Assembly (NCBI RefSeq): GCF_036898095.1
Contig: NC_090746.1
Coordinates: 102,161,458 to 102,225,457, forward strand
Direction of reading: 5' to 3'
Source of the DNA: Palaemon carinicauda
Taxonomy: Eukaryota; Arthropoda; Malacostraca; Decapoda; Palaemonidae
Length of the DNA: 64,000 nt
The position numbers and the translations under genes were made by a program. Below are positions 33,637-45,527 of this stretch, piece after piece. The notes beneath the pieces are model-generated. The model was not told where the DNA came from. It saw only the letters and a program-made list of their open reading frames with translations, and made no database searches. Positions within the stretch are counted from its first letter, which is position 1; the number at the start of each line of letters is the position of its first letter.

Positions 33637-34929
33637 AGATTAGACTGCTGTCCATCTGCACCAAGACGGAAGATCGAGAAAAAGAAGTTGTAGGCTGCAA
33701 ACGGAGATTCAAAAAGGCGCCTCAAGCACCCTTAAAGGGAGATGAGAGGCCCTTACGACGAGGCCTTACGGCGAGGGAGGCCAACAGCAACAGCAACAGA
33801 AGAAACCTCCGAAGAGGAGTCTCTATGAGTGTACTCTCTCGCGAACGAAAGAGAAACACTTCGTGGAAGAGACTGGTCAGCCAGTGACCTAAAAGGGGCA
33901 ATCCTCCGAAGAGGAGCTCCTGCAGTTGCCCAGCCCCTTGAGCGAAACTGCAGGTGCGACCGCTCAGCACCAAGAGCATAGTCGCACGAAAAAAAGGCAA
34001 GAGAAGAACCCCCCAAAAGAGGAAAAGCTCAAGCCTGGACAGGAAAAAACTTCCCTCGGAAGGAAAGTTATCCGCCCAAGGAGGCAAGCCTCCTGACTGT
34101 TCTAAAATGAACTGGAGAGCTGTCCGTCGACACGGGAGTACTACCAGTAGAAGGAGACACGCCCCTGACGACAATACAAGGGGGGAGGCAGCAACAGCCG
34201 AATCCCCAGGACTCAACCAGACAGCTCACACCGTTGCTATATTACAGAAACGAACTAGATCGGTAACTGTAAAAAAATAAAACAAATAATATTAGTACAC
34301 ATTCATTCCCCCGGGAAGGCTCCGAAGAGGAATCCCGAGGAAAAGGAACAAGAATTACACAACAGGCACGTGCCCTCACAACCACTTACACTCGCGGAAG
34401 GAGAGCTGTAACCAAAACAGAATTATAACAATTATAATTATGTAACTATGTAATTATGTAATTTAAAAATGAATGAACACTAAGGAAAAAAACGAAAACC
34501 CCGAAAGGAATCGTTCTACAAGCTGAAAAATTAACAACTACAATTAGATTCATAAACTAATTGAGACAAAATGTACGGCGTAGCAACCCCACCCACACGG
34601 GAAGGAAGCTACAAGGGCGTAGTAAAACATAGTAAAAGGGTGAACGACCTCAAGAGAGAGAGAGAGAGAAAGACCGAAGTCAAACTCGATCGCAACCCAT
34701 AAAATTAGGCCGTGGTGGCCTAACTGCCGAGGCCTCCACGTAGATATCGTACACTACACACACACATCTGAAAAGGAAACTTACTTATTTCTATACTCAA
34801 ATATATATACAAACATGAAAACATGTTTACATATATATTGAGTAAAAGAAAAGTAAGCGATTAAGTAAAGACAAAACAGACAATGGCTGCCAAGCGAGGA
34901 CCAAGACAGAGACGTCTGTCACAGTCCGA

Positions 34930-35124
34930 GCCAAAAGTGAAAGTGAGTATTCACCTGTGTGTGAGGGGGAGGAGGGGTAGCTAGCTACCACTCCCCTACC
35001 CCCCCGCTAACTAGCGCGGGGGTAATACACCCTCGTTAAATTCTAATGGCTCGCCATTTCAGCTACGCTAAAAGTAATAACCCTTTGTAAATAGCGTGGT
35101 TTGTATTTCGGTTACGGAACAAAT
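34930..35124 (-). repeat. Inverted terminal repeat, 5' end of DIRS copy 2
   Basis: The outer 45 bases (35080-35124) pair with 17667-17711. The inner 150 bases pair with the centre of the fold-back element at about 17400-17565 and resemble 7140-7286 of copy 1. Confidence 0.9.
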
Positions 35125-35339
35125 ATATTTGTTGCATCAGAAATAGTGTAGTTCCAACGAATTTATCGTTTACTTTGACCGCAAACCATCCGATTTGGAG
35201 ATTTACTAAGTTGTTCTAGAATGCAGAAAGACCCTACTTCATCCCAACAATTATGGGGGACACCAGGTGGGAACCGGGGTTTTGGGTGGGGGGGGGGCGT
35301 CAAATGATATTTGCAATAAATGAATACTTATCCTTCCAC

Positions 35340-35690
35340 CACCCCTCCCCCTATACCCCTATCTAGCCCTACCGGGGGGGGGGGGGGGGAAGGGGCTCCG
35401 CCCCCTTGAAGGCCACAGTGATTTTCAGGCACTACTGAACCTAATAAACCCACCTAACCTAGCCTAGGGGCTCTGTACCCCTACCTAGGGGCCCTGTACC
35501 CCTACCTAGGCCTACCGGGGGGCTCCGCTCCCCCTGCGACCCCCCCTTAAGGCCACAGTGAATTTTGGGACACTACCGAACCTAATACAACCACCTAACC
35601 TAGGGCCCTGTACCCCTACCTAGGCCTACCCCTGCGAGGCCACCCCCCTTACAGCCACTACCTAACACATCCATCAAACCAAATCCAAAG
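35340..35690. repeat. Dispersed repeat with CCTAA and GGCCCTGTACCCC blocks
   Basis: Three tandem-like blocks carry the same phrases as 15910-16110 in the same orientation (CACCTAACCTA, CTGTACCCCTACCTAGGCCT, AAGGCCACAGTGA). A G15 run lies at 35375-35389. Confidence 0.65.
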
Positions 35691-35777
35691 GGATGGTACT
35701 GCTGCATACATCGTTATACTATCACCATTATAATATACTCTATAAATTAATGAAGCTTACCTTAAACTGTTGGTTCA

Positions 35778-35993
35778 TCAAGATGTGTTGCTGCTTTGAG
35801 GAAAACGTGAAGCCGTTGGGAAGGTTCCTTGACATGCAGGCCAATTTTGATTTTGTAAAATTAAATTGTCTCTCTGGCACAAATGCACTAGTTTTTCAAC
35901 AAATTCATTGTAAGTTACGAAACAGTCAGGACAAGAAAATGGAATTTCAACTTCTTGTGCAACATGAGATGACGCCCTTTCTATGGTCTCCAT
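35778..35993 (-). other. Unrecognised 71-residue frame with zinc-finger-like spacing
   Basis: The minus-strand frame starts METIERASS and contains a C-X2-C-X12-H arrangement beginning CPDCFVTYNEFVEKLVH. The second zinc histidine is not at canonical spacing. Seven bases of stop and short sequence separate it from a good donor (TTTAAG|GTAAGC at about 35756 on the minus strand). It could be an exon of an unknown gene, a decayed zinc-finger fragment, or chance. I do not recognise a family. Confidence 0.2.
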
Positions 35994-36009
35994 GTCTAAA
36001 AACGAAATG

Positions 36010-36241
36010 AAATGCCTGGGAAGATATTGTATTGTGGCGCTGTTGTATTGTCGCGCTGTGATTGGCCAAACATGTATGACGTCATAGTGGACAGGCGCTC
36101 TGATTGGCCAAACGTTTAAGACTTCATAGTGGACTGGTTTGTCAGCGGATTATAGTGGTTACAGGGCTCATTTAAGCAAATACAAGACAGTCAACAATAA
36201 CAACAGACTTGGAAAATATCTGGGAGGAAGACATGAGTAGC
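36010..36241 (+). promoter_or_regulatory. Possible promoter with duplicated CCAAT boxes and a CRE
   Basis: A roughly 42-bp segment is tandemly duplicated (about 36059-36098 and 36101-36137). Each copy has TGATTGGCCAAAC, a reverse CCAAT box. The first also has the palindrome TGACGTCA at 36077-36084, a consensus cAMP-response element; in the second it has mutated to AGACTTCA. Downstream, ATGAGTAGC is followed by GTGAGT at 36242, a strong donor. On the other side the minus-strand frame at 35993 points away. CCAAT and CRE sites between divergent starts suit a bidirectional promoter, but no transcript is known. Confidence 0.2.
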
Positions 36242-36915
36242 GTGAGTTTGATCGTCGATATATAAAGAACTGGGCATTTGCGACAGATAATATTTTACAG
36301 AAATACTACAAAAGACTTGCTTTACTCGGGAAATATATTATTATAATAGATTTCCCATAATGGATGAAACTGTAAATTTTCCCATAAGAGATACAGTATG
36401 TATAGCCTGTAAAAAATAATTCCCTTTAAGACACTTTATACCAGATGCTGTATAATCGTAAAAAAAAAAAAAAAAATCTTAGATATTACACGAGCAGAAA
36501 CAAAAAATCTGTCAATTCACAAAATTCACCATAAGAAAACTCGGTTTAAAACAAATAATTTTTTTTAACGAGTTTGTTAAAATAACAAATGCTTCCTACC
36601 TTCGCAAGTGCTCTTCAGCAACAACCCACATTACCAAGTTGACACAATGAAATCACAAACCAAACTGAGGAAAGAATGTTCAAGACTAGAATACAAGTTC
36701 CACCAGGTCCGAAACAGCCAATCAGATCTAACAACGTTAAGGATAGTGGATTGTAATTGGCTAACGTAAAGCAATGGTACCTCATGGAGTATAACTACAC
36801 TGACAACAGTTTTTGCCAATGGACCAGTAACAAAGTGGCATTTAGATAGTTTTATTGTTGTATGAATTTATTCAGACATATCATGTCTACATTACTATAT
36901 AGAAAAGTATAAATC
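36242..36915. other. No recognisable gene
   Basis: AT-rich DNA with an A-run near 36460-36476. Motif AATGGATGAAACTGTAAATT near 36359 is the inverted partner of a block at 17310-17340. Confidence 0.5.

Positions 36916-36919
<4 letters not shown>

Positions 36920-36967
<48 letters not shown>
36920..36967. repeat. (GA)n microsatellite
   Basis: A perfect dinucleotide run of about 48 bp. Confidence 0.95.
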
Positions 36968-36971
<4 letters not shown>

Positions 36972-37225
36972 CAATGCATATTTTCGAGTATCAATTATAC
37001 CAAATCTTAAGATTATTTAGTAACTTATTGTAGGAACGACAATTTACGGACAACTGATTTACCGAGAATAAAACATTATATGATGCAAATGAAAGTTATC
37101 CATAACAAAAATGAATATAGACAAGTCTCTAGGAGATCCATTTAAAATAGCTCTCCTTACGATATTCAAATATCAAAATAAATTATGATAAAACAACAAA
37201 TAAATAGTATATTTATACAGTATAT

Positions 37226-37322
<97 letters not shown>
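37226..37322. repeat. (CA)n(TA)n(TG)n compound microsatellite
   Basis: A CA run leads into about 64 bp of TA and then a TG run, so the tract is close to self-complementary and could extrude a hairpin. Confidence 0.95.
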
Positions 37323-37323
<1 letters not shown>

Positions 37324-37344
37324 TCACAAGTATATCATAATATT

Positions 37345-37500
37345 TAGGCTCCAATGACAGAATGGGTCTCTCGAGATTGCAAACGAAGCAGAAGAAGGAA
37401 GAGAAAACGATGGACTGATGAACATAAAAAAAAAAAAGTGGGAATGGATTGGCATAGAAAGACAAGGCAGGAGTGGAAGGACACACGTCTGAGGCCTTTG
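37345..37500 (+). pseudogene. Decayed LINE C-terminal fragment
   Basis: The plus strand reads WVSRDCKRSRRRKRKRWTDE, then after a poly-A tract a WKDTRLRPL stretch. The basic R-R-x-K-R-W-x-D pattern with a downstream W resembles the C-terminus of RTE-like LINE proteins. Only a short, shifted remnant remains. Confidence 0.35.
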
Positions 37501-38397
37501 TCAATTGTCACATCTACTTAACAGAAACACTTAGAAACAAGAAGGCCTTTCAGATGGCTATAGTGGGAGCTTGTTACATTATAGTCCTCAGGCCGTATAT
37601 TTGATATCTCTAGAACCTACAGTCAAGATACACCTTAGTTCCAATTACTTGAAACCACCTGTAACTATATTGTGTCTACGCGATTTGTTGGCTGCACAGT
37701 ATGTAACAATTCTCTTAGATAATTTGAACGTCCGGTTCTGATAATTTGTTGAGTCATTGCACATATCTTAAACCCTGTTCTAGTTTTAATAATCAACCAC
37801 TGTATTTAAATTAGTATTGGGTAGGCCTAATCTTTTTTCAGGGTGGGATACTCTCTATCAGTCATGCTCCTCTGTTTATTATGTTATATAAATGTAAATC
37901 TTGATGCTGACAGGATAATAAAAGCAAGATAAAAGAGTATGGTTTCTCGCAACTAAAACCAAAATCAGTGATATGTGTTGTAGGCTATTTAGTGATGAAG
38001 ACATTGTAATAAATGCTTTAATTTCTAGGAACTGTTTTTCTCGATCCGATTCAGAATATAGAGAAGGCAAGCCTGTTATTCCCGGGAACTTTATTTTGAA
38101 ATTTTTAAAAAGATTCAGTACCAGAGCGATGGCGAAGAGTGTAGAAAATGTGAAGGAAATTACAACACCATGGAATGTACTGTAAATATAAAAAAAAACA
38201 AAATCTATGAATTTCATCAAGTTAAAACAACAAAATTATTATATGGTGAATCCACGAAATTGCATAGCTTTGGATGAAGATTGGATAAGGGTATTATATC
38301 ATGGATACTAAGGATGTCACAAACTGCGGATATATAAATATTCAATCTATTAGATATAAACCAATGAAAACTAGAGAATTGATAAATAGCCTATAGC

Positions 38398-38572
38398 AAA
38401 CGTCCATGCCTGTCGATCTGCCGGACTAGGATCCCAGTCCTACTCAAGCTCGATAGTTCTTGGAGTGTCTACAACCTCACCATCCTTGTGAGTTAAGGAT
38501 GGGGTGTTTGTGGGAGCCTATATGCCAATCTACAAGTCATCAGTATCTATTACCTGGCCTGCCCTACGAGAT
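38398..38572 (+). mobile_element. tRNA-derived SINE, diverged
   Basis: CGATCTGCCGGACTAGGATC resembles the head seen at 52712, followed by ACCTCACCATCC, GGGAGCCTATA and TTACCTGGCCTGCCC in family order. Confidence 0.65.
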
Positions 38573-38748
38573 CTTGAGGGGTTATATTAAGATTATATCA
38601 CAGGGTTTAATTTAATTGTAGAAATTAAGTTTTATACACGTTATCTATAAAGAATACAAGAAGTAATCTTGCGGTTCCATGGGAATATAGATAAGAAAAC
38701 AAAAATAACCGGTTTTATTGTAGTGTATTACAGGGCAATGTAACCTAG

Positions 38749-38749
<1 letters not shown>

Positions 38750-38807
<58 letters not shown>

Positions 38808-38808
38808 G
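38750..38808. repeat. (AAT)n microsatellite
   Basis: Perfect AAT repeats of about 59 bp. Confidence 0.9.
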
Positions 38809-39104
38809 TATAGTTTAGATACCCCTACCATTTCTAGATTGACTCATTCATTTTCTTTATTCTACGATAGGGATTTGTCTTTTTACGATAAACCGTCGCC
38901 TCGGTACACTGATTCCTTTCTCTGCTTTTGACTGTAAGTTAAGCATCGTTAATTTATTTGTTTATCATTTTATCAGTATGTCCCCTATGTTTTATTGCCT
39001 AAGAAATTCATTATCCGTTACACAGTGTCGTTGTCAATTTCTCATTTTAATATTTAATTATTGTATATGCCAGATGGTTGTGTGTAATACACTACAATAA
39101 AACC

Positions 39105-39107
<3 letters not shown>

Positions 39108-39175
<68 letters not shown>

Positions 39176-39545
39176 CTAAGCTACAACCCTAGCTGGAATA
39201 ACATGATGCTATAAGCCCAAGGGCTCCGACAGGGAAAAATAGCCCAGTGAGGAAAGGTAATAAGTAAATAGATAAACCGTATGAGAAATAATGAACAATG
39301 AAATAAAACATCTTAAAACACTAAAAAAAAATCAAAACATATATTTCATATATAAACTATAAAAACTTATGTTAGCCATTTCAACATGGAAACATTTGCT
39401 GCAAGTTTGAACTTTTGAAGTTCTACCGATTCAACCACCCGACTAGGAAGATCATTTCACAACATGGTCCCAGCTAGAATAAAACTTCTAGAATATTACG
39501 TACTATTGAGCCTCATGATAGAGAAAGACTGACAAGGTTTCATAA
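39108..39545 (-). mobile_element. LINE 3' end with (AAT)n tail, 5'-truncated
   Basis: On the minus strand this is the same family as 55425-55888: a C-terminal coding remnant near 39420-39530 (complement of TTCTAGAA and CCTCATGAT blocks), then CACTGGGCTATT, CCCTTGGGCTTATAGCATC and AGGGTTGTAGCTTAG, ending in an (AAT)n/(ATT)n tail at 39110-39176. Confidence 0.8.
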
Positions 39546-39686
39546 GAACGCTTCTGTTATTTTTCTAATGTTAATTTTCATAATAAGTCTTTATTATTGT
39601 TCTTAAACTTCTCTTGTTTATTTCCTGTTGGAGCCCTTGGGAGCATAACATCCTGCTTTTACAACTAGGGTGGTGGCTTAGCAAGT

Positions 39687-39750
<64 letters not shown>

Positions 39751-39782
39751 CAATCATAATAATAACAACAACAATAATAATG

Positions 39783-39821
<39 letters not shown>

Positions 39822-39822
39822 T
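39546..39822 (+). mobile_element. LINE tail fragment with long (AAT)n
   Basis: TCCTGTTGGAGCCCTTGGGA, AACATCCTGCTTTTACAACT and GGTGGTGGCTTAGC match the family 3' end, followed by about 130 bp of AAT-rich repeat. Confidence 0.75.
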
Positions 39823-40100
39823 GGAGGCTAAAGGTGATTGACGTTTTATCATCGTTTATAAAGACACGTAGTTGATGATTTCATTATACATAATTCCTTA
39901 CTTTACTACTTTATTTTATTATTTTTATATACTTATAACCTATTACTGACCCAAATTTAAAGCAATTCCCTTCATATCTACTAATTCTTCGGTCCGTAGC
40001 ATGTGTTTTCGTATACTATCATTTATTAATGGGAATTATTAACCCCTAAAATGAATGAGTTTAGTATACAACTGGTGACTCTTTATTGGAACCTGTTTCA

Positions 40101-40405
40101 AGGTTTAAAGGTCGCTCATGAATGGCAGAGACAAGGGACAGTGATATTGCTCTATCATGCAGGACAATGCACTAGATACTGATCATATTACATATGATCA
40201 GTGGCCAAGCCCCACTCCACCCAAGCTAGGACCATGGAGGGCCAGGCAATGGCTGCTGATGACTCAGCAGATAGACCTATAGGGTCCCCCAACCACCCCC
40301 CATTCCTTAGCTCCCAAGGATGGTGAGGATGCAGTGACCAAAGGAACTAATGAGTTTGAGCGGGACTCGAACCCCAGTCTGGTAATCACCAGGCAAATGC
40401 GTTAA
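40101..40405 (-). mobile_element. tRNA-derived SINE, near full length
   Basis: The minus-strand head includes GGGGTTCGAGTCCCGCTCAA, a good match to a tRNA B box (internal RNA polymerase III promoter). The body follows in the same order as the copy at 52712-53022: hairpin-like GGCTGCTGATGACTCAGCAG, ACCAAGCTAGG-type block, then CTCATGAATGGCAGAGACAA on the plus strand near the 3' end. Confidence 0.85.
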
Positions 40406-40514
40406 GTGTAACAGTAATCTGCTTGCAAGTGTAATTATATATCACTTGCAAATATTTTAAGTTATTACTTTCATCAATAAGTGAAAAGTGATTGTCCATT
40501 ACTCAAGTACTATA

Positions 40515-40795
40515 TGTGGATGAGATAATGATGAGGGGTAGATGGAGATTGTTTGGGCATGCTCTTCGCACTCTCCAAGAGAGAGACTGGTGCACCAAAT
40601 GTTTAACTGGGCTCCACAAGGCACTAGAAGAATTGGAAGACCCAGGCCTACATGGCTTAGGACTTTAAAGCGCGAGGTAGGAGATGATGAATGGAGAAGT
40701 ATTGAATTAAAAGCTCATGACAGAGACGACTGGCGAAATCTAACCGAGGCCCTTTGCGTCAATAGGCGTTAGAGGAGATGATGATGATGATGATT
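40515..40795 (+). pseudogene. LINE C-terminal fragment with (GAT)n tail
   Basis: A 76-residue frame (40542-40772) contains RRIGRPRPTWLRTLKREV, then DDEWRSIELKAHDRDDWRNL and ends EALCVNRR. The G-R-P-R-x-T-W then D-R-x-x-W-R pattern is common at the C-terminus of LINE reverse transcriptase proteins. A GAT/ATG repeat follows the stop, like a LINE simple-repeat tail. The rest of the element is missing. Confidence 0.65.
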
Positions 40796-41027
40796 GTCCA
40801 TTGGCTGTGTATCATACAGGTGATAATTGAACTCGGAAAACATTGTTTTTCCCTTTGTAAGCTGCCAATACGGAACTTAACTAAGTTATCAATTTATAGA
40901 AGTTTATTTTTCTTAATGTTTTGTCCCAGGACAACATCTCCTTTATGATTTTTTCACAATTTTATATCAATTACATAATTTGATGGATGAAGCCATTTTC
41001 CTTTTGTTTTTAATTATATGAGGTTGT

Positions 41028-41028
41028 G

Positions 41029-41072
<44 letters not shown>

Positions 41073-41130
41073 AAGCCAAGCTATAACCCTAGTTGGAAAA
41101 GCAAGATGCTATAAGCCCAAGACTTTATCA
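41028..41130 (-). mobile_element. Short LINE tail with (ATT)n
   Basis: An ATT run is followed by GCTATAACCCTAGTTGGAAA and TGCTATAAGCCCAAG, the complement of the family's 3' end. Confidence 0.75.
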
Positions 41131-41394
41131 ACATTGATGCAAAAATGGAGACTTCACACACTAAAGACCTTTTTAATTAAAAAACAACAAAGCCTGTAAT
41201 ATAAGTTACTAATTTATTTGAACATTTTGACAATTGGTAACGTTTAGAGATATAATCATAATTATTTTCCTTAACCTCTGAATGTACTTAGTGAATATCT
41301 TCTAAAATTCTGTCCTAAGACGGAAGCATTTATATGATTTATTGTAACTGGTTTGTTTATGTCGCTGGAAGCAGTTAATATTGGCACCAACTCA

Positions 41395-41815
41395 AAAAAA
41401 TGGCAAGCTGTTGCCACAAATGATACCCATCAGGTCATTAAGAACTAGAACGGGTATTCGGTAGAGCGCATACCTTCGCCTATATCATATTGTACATCAT
41501 AAAATCGGCAATTGAATTATGCACATTTTGGTACTAGTTTTATGCAAATCAGATAAAAAACGGCCACGATATGGCAAACAGAAGTTTTTTTTTTTTTTAC
41601 CTTTTCGTGACCTTGGTCTTGACTTTTGACCCAATTACTCACAAAATCTAATCAAATTGTCTTTGGTTCATAGTCAATGATCCCACGAAATTCCATGAGA
41701 TTCGGTCTAATAGTTTTTGAGTTATGCGAATCACAAACACAGTCACAAACACACAGACAGATGTACAAACATAGACCTATTAAAACATAACCTTCGCAAC
41801 GAAGTTGGCGGAGGT
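41395..41815. repeat. Dispersed repeat with CTTCGCAACGAAGTTGGCGG end
   Basis: Ordered phrases (GACCTTGGTCTTGACTTTTG, GGTCTAATAGTTTTTGAGTT, ACACACAGACAGA, ACCTTCGCAACGAAGTTGGC) recur in part at 42005-42110, so it is a repeat family present at least twice here. I know similar phrases as a common marine-invertebrate repeat, but its class is uncertain. Confidence 0.55.
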
Positions 41816-42004
41816 AAAGAGCGAATAGTGAGGAAAATGGAAAACTTCTCTGTCGTCTTTGAATAAAATCATTGAAAGAATAATTGAAATACTAATTAAA
41901 AGAATAATTGAAAAAACAATTGAAAGAATATTAGAGAATAAAATTACTCTGATACACAGATTCAAACACAGCCTTGGAATGTTTCGTCAAAAAAGAGAAA
42001 TGAA

Positions 42005-42112
42005 GTGACATGAAACTGTCCTAAAGTTATGCGAATCACAATCACACAGACAGACATATAATCACACTCCAATCAAAATATTCTTCGCAATGAAGTTGGT
42101 GAAGGTATCAAA
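42005..42112. repeat. Partial second copy of the CTTCGCAACGAAG repeat
   Basis: AGTTATGCGAATCACAATCA, CACAGACAGACATA and CTTCGCAATGAAGTTGGTGA match the 3' half of 41395-41815. Confidence 0.6.
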
Positions 42113-42169
42113 CAACCTCTTGTGAGCCGTAGCCATCTGTCCCGCTGTTGGTTTACCATCATTGTCTCC

Positions 42170-42480
42170 CATTATTATTATTATTATTACTAGCTAAGCT
42201 ACAACCTTAGTTGGAAAAGCAAGATGCTATAAACCTAAGGGCTCCAACAGGGAAAAGTAGCCCAGTGAGGAAAGGAAAAAAATAAAAAATAAAATATTTT
42301 AAGAACAACACCACCAAAATAAATACTTTCTATATAAACTATCAAAACTTCAACAAATCAAGAGGAAGAGAATTATGACAGAATAGTGTGCCCGAGTGTA
42401 CCCTCAAGCAAGAGAACTCTAACCCAAGACAGTGGAAGACCATGGTACAGAGGCTATGGCACTACCCAAGACTAGAGAAC
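42170..42480 (-). mobile_element. LINE tail with (ATT)n
   Basis: An ATT run is followed by the complement of the family's 3' end (GCTACAACCTTAGTTGGAAA, GGGCTCCAACAGGGAAAAGT, GCCCAGTGAGGAAAGG). Weaker similarity to 51535-51800 continues to about 42480. Confidence 0.8.
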
Positions 42481-44860
42481 AATGGTTTGATTTTGGAATG
42501 TCCTTCTCCTAGAAGAGTTGCTTACCATAGCTAAAGAGTCTCTTCTACCCTTAACAAGAGGAAAGTGGCCACTGAACAATTACAGTGCAGTAGTTAACCC
42601 TTTGGATGAAGAGGAATTGTTTGTTAATGTCAGTGTTGTCAGGTGTATCTCCTTACTTGACCAAGGAATAGTTCAATGTGATCTTGACTGAATTTTTATG
42701 CCGTCAACAATTGCAAAGGCCCACCATTAGATGCAATACAATTTTCATACAGCATTCGAAGACTTCGTAAGAAGATAGTAAGCCAATAGTCCAGTTATTG
42801 TATTGGATTTCAAGATATCATTACTATCTAGAAGGCTTAATGAACTGAAATATATTTCTGCTTTTATTAGAATATATTTTAAATAATTTGTATTACGTTT
42901 CTGAAGTTGGCATTTACATCTCTTGACATTTAGATTTCCAGAATTCAATATGTCAAGTTAGGTGTTGAATACCATATGAAATCAACAATAGCTTTACTTT
43001 CCTCAATTTCATTTAAGTTTTCATCAACGAAGAATTTGAAAAAAAAAATTGCAACAGATCCAATTAGGAGTTGTACCGCTAACTTAAAGTTCATCTTTTT
43101 TCCTTTTATCCTTGTCAGCTGAGCAGCTCTGAATTTATTACCTAAATGGAGTTTCTAATTTGTCTTGAAGTTTGTACAAATGTTCTGTGTACTCCCATTT
43201 CACATAATTTTCATTCTTATTAATGAAAAAATTCTTATCACTGTCACGTTTAAGGTGCGATTACTAATTTTATTTATAAATGGTAGGCTATTATAATCAC
43301 TTTGTATGGACGCTTACGTTCAGCAAAAACGCTAAAAAACTTTAACTACCCATATATTGATTCATGTGCTATCAAGATATTCAAAACTGTATAATGGCAT
43401 TTGTTATACTGTACTTATAAAAAACTGTGAACTCACGTTGGTCAACTAGGGATTCAGTTGCCTGTCCCAATATGGCCGCCATGTACTAAAGTGCCCTTTG
43501 GCCCGCAGCTAAAAGCCCGCATCTATCTACACGTCAGTCCCTTCAAGGAGGTTTAATAATTATTATTAAACCTCCTTGAGTCCCTTACGGGTTTGCGTGT
43601 ATGGCCAACTTTACAAGAGTCTGTTTATGCGAGAAAGATGTAAAAATGCGATAACTGGCAACTGCAAAGATGCCCTTTGCGGGCACGCCTTAGTACCAGC
43701 CTGTGAAACAAAGCTTTTTTTATAGCAAAATTACGCCAATAATTATTATTTGTCCCCCTTTTCTAATCCTTTAGTTAGAGAGACAACTGTTTAAGGATAT
43801 TCTATTTATAAGCCGCCCAGAATTAGGAACCAGAAATATTTCTCTGTCCATCTCTACACTTGTGGGGTTTCATGACTTTGGGTTTTAAGATATTTTCGTT
43901 TGAATTTTATTAATTTACGTGAAATTCCTATTTTATTTTATCGGTTTTTATTCAGTTTATTCTTTAATATGATTTATTATTGCCTTAACTTTGAAGAAAA
44001 TCAAATATATTATATTATCATTATATCATATTTTCATTATACAAAAGGTTTTGCTGAGAAAATCTAAAAAATAAAAGAAATTTTCAAACGAAGTTTAGGG
44101 AAAATGAACGAAATCAAACCAAAGATATCATTCGTTGACCTTCAATGTGATCTATCATGATGAACAAAAATCATGCAATCTGCATTCTACTGGCATGAAC
44201 GTACTTGTTGCTTTGCAATACAATATCTTAACGAACTATAAATATTGAAAAGTTAAAATATAGCAACTTAAAATACAGGAAATCCTTCAAATCTTTAAAA
44301 AAACGGGTGACGAATCTGATGCGCGGGTGGGGAGCAACAAGTCTTTCAAAATGTTACGCCCGTTTCATAATTTAAATATACATTTCACCTAAAAAGCGTG
44401 CGAACTATAGCGTTGCAGAGATTATTTACTTGTTCTAGAATGACGAATTGCGTGACTTTGCAATAAAAAAGACTGGTAAGTCTATTTTATTGATACTTAA
44501 TGAGTTATTTATACAATTATATGAACGAAACAAATTGGTAAAGTCTTACACTACCCTCACAAAGAGCTGCCAAGTATTACCATAATACCCATTTTTCTAT
44601 TTATTTCTTTAGTACAGTTGGAAGACCCAAAGAATTAAGGAGGTATTTTGTGTCTCGGTTTTTTTGTGTTTGTAATGAATGACTGGTGGAAATATATTGA
44701 AAAAAGTATGAATATATTTACAGTAATGTATATTCAGAAATAAGTGGTGTAGAGAAGCAGTCAAATAAACTAAAAAAGTTATAAAAACGGGTTATTGAAA
44801 ACAAGTCATGCTGTTTTTCTTTTCATTTTATCAACTCTTAGATTTTCACTTTAATAAGAA
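42481..44860. other. AT-rich interval without a recognisable gene
   Basis: I found no supported exon. A perfect hairpin lies at 43543-43579. Confidence 0.5.
43543..43579. repeat. Perfect 37-bp palindrome
   Basis: Two 18-bp arms (TCAAGGAGGTTTAATAAT and its exact complement) flank one base. TCCCT occurs just outside both arms. Confidence 0.95.
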
Positions 44861-44938
44861 ATTAATTTTTAATAATTGCAAATATTTGTGCTTTCAAGTA
44901 TGATTTTTTTTTCATGGTCAATAGGTAAGTTCCAAGAA

Positions 44939-45043
<105 letters not shown>

Positions 45044-45097
45044 TGTTATACATTTAATAACTTCCAACTATGATAACTAGTTTGAAAAGTAGGTATG

Positions 45098-45141
45098 ATA
45101 ATGATGATGATGATAATAATGATAATAATAATAATATTAAT

Positions 45142-45204
<63 letters not shown>

Positions 45205-45212
45205 AATAATCT
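45098..45212. repeat. (AAT)n/(GAT)n low-complexity tract
   Basis: Trinucleotide repeats, dominated by AAT. Confidence 0.9.
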
Positions 45213-45277
45213 ATTAGAATATCATAACCGATTATTGATCTACAATGTGACTGGCGCCAGAGAGAATATACTGCATG

Positions 45278-45278
<1 letters not shown>

Positions 45279-45349
<71 letters not shown>
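45279..45349. repeat. (CT)n microsatellite
   Basis: A perfect dinucleotide run of about 70 bp. Confidence 0.95.
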
Positions 45350-45350
<1 letters not shown>

Positions 45351-45452
45351 GTGTTGCAACATAATGTCCTGAATATTCGAATAGTGTTTATGATACCGAG
45401 TGGGGCAACTATTGTGTGGAGGTGTAAGGACACTGCTGGTAAGCCTATAGTG

Positions 45453-45455
<3 letters not shown>

Positions 45456-45525
<70 letters not shown>
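45456..45525. repeat. (TA)n microsatellite
   Basis: A TA run of about 70 bp, first of a pair separated by 190 bp of unique DNA. Confidence 0.95.

Positions 45526-45527
<2 letters not shown>

Larger units (their letters stand above)
33139..34930 (-). other. DIRS copy 2 5' leader with small tandem arrays
   Basis: This is the counterpart of 5111-7140 in copy 1. No intact gene is visible. It contains two short minisatellites (33219-33324 and 33548-33636) and the conserved CAGCCCCTTGAGCG and ACCGCTCAGCACCAAGAG blocks near 33930-33980. Confidence 0.6.
17667..35124 (-). mobile_element. DIRS-type retrotransposon, copy 2, with giant leader satellite
   Basis: The ends share a 45-bp perfect inverted repeat beginning ATTTGTTCCGTAACCGAAAT (17667-17711; complement at 35080-35124). 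Internal order on the minus strand matches copy 1: leader, gag-like, reverse transcriptase, RNase H, recombinase, all decayed. The 17.5-kb length is far above the roughly 5-6 kb usual for DIRS elements. The excess is mostly the tandem repeats at 22165-33138. Those repeats lie upstream of gag, where copy 1 has short GC-rich minisatellites. Confidence 0.85.
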
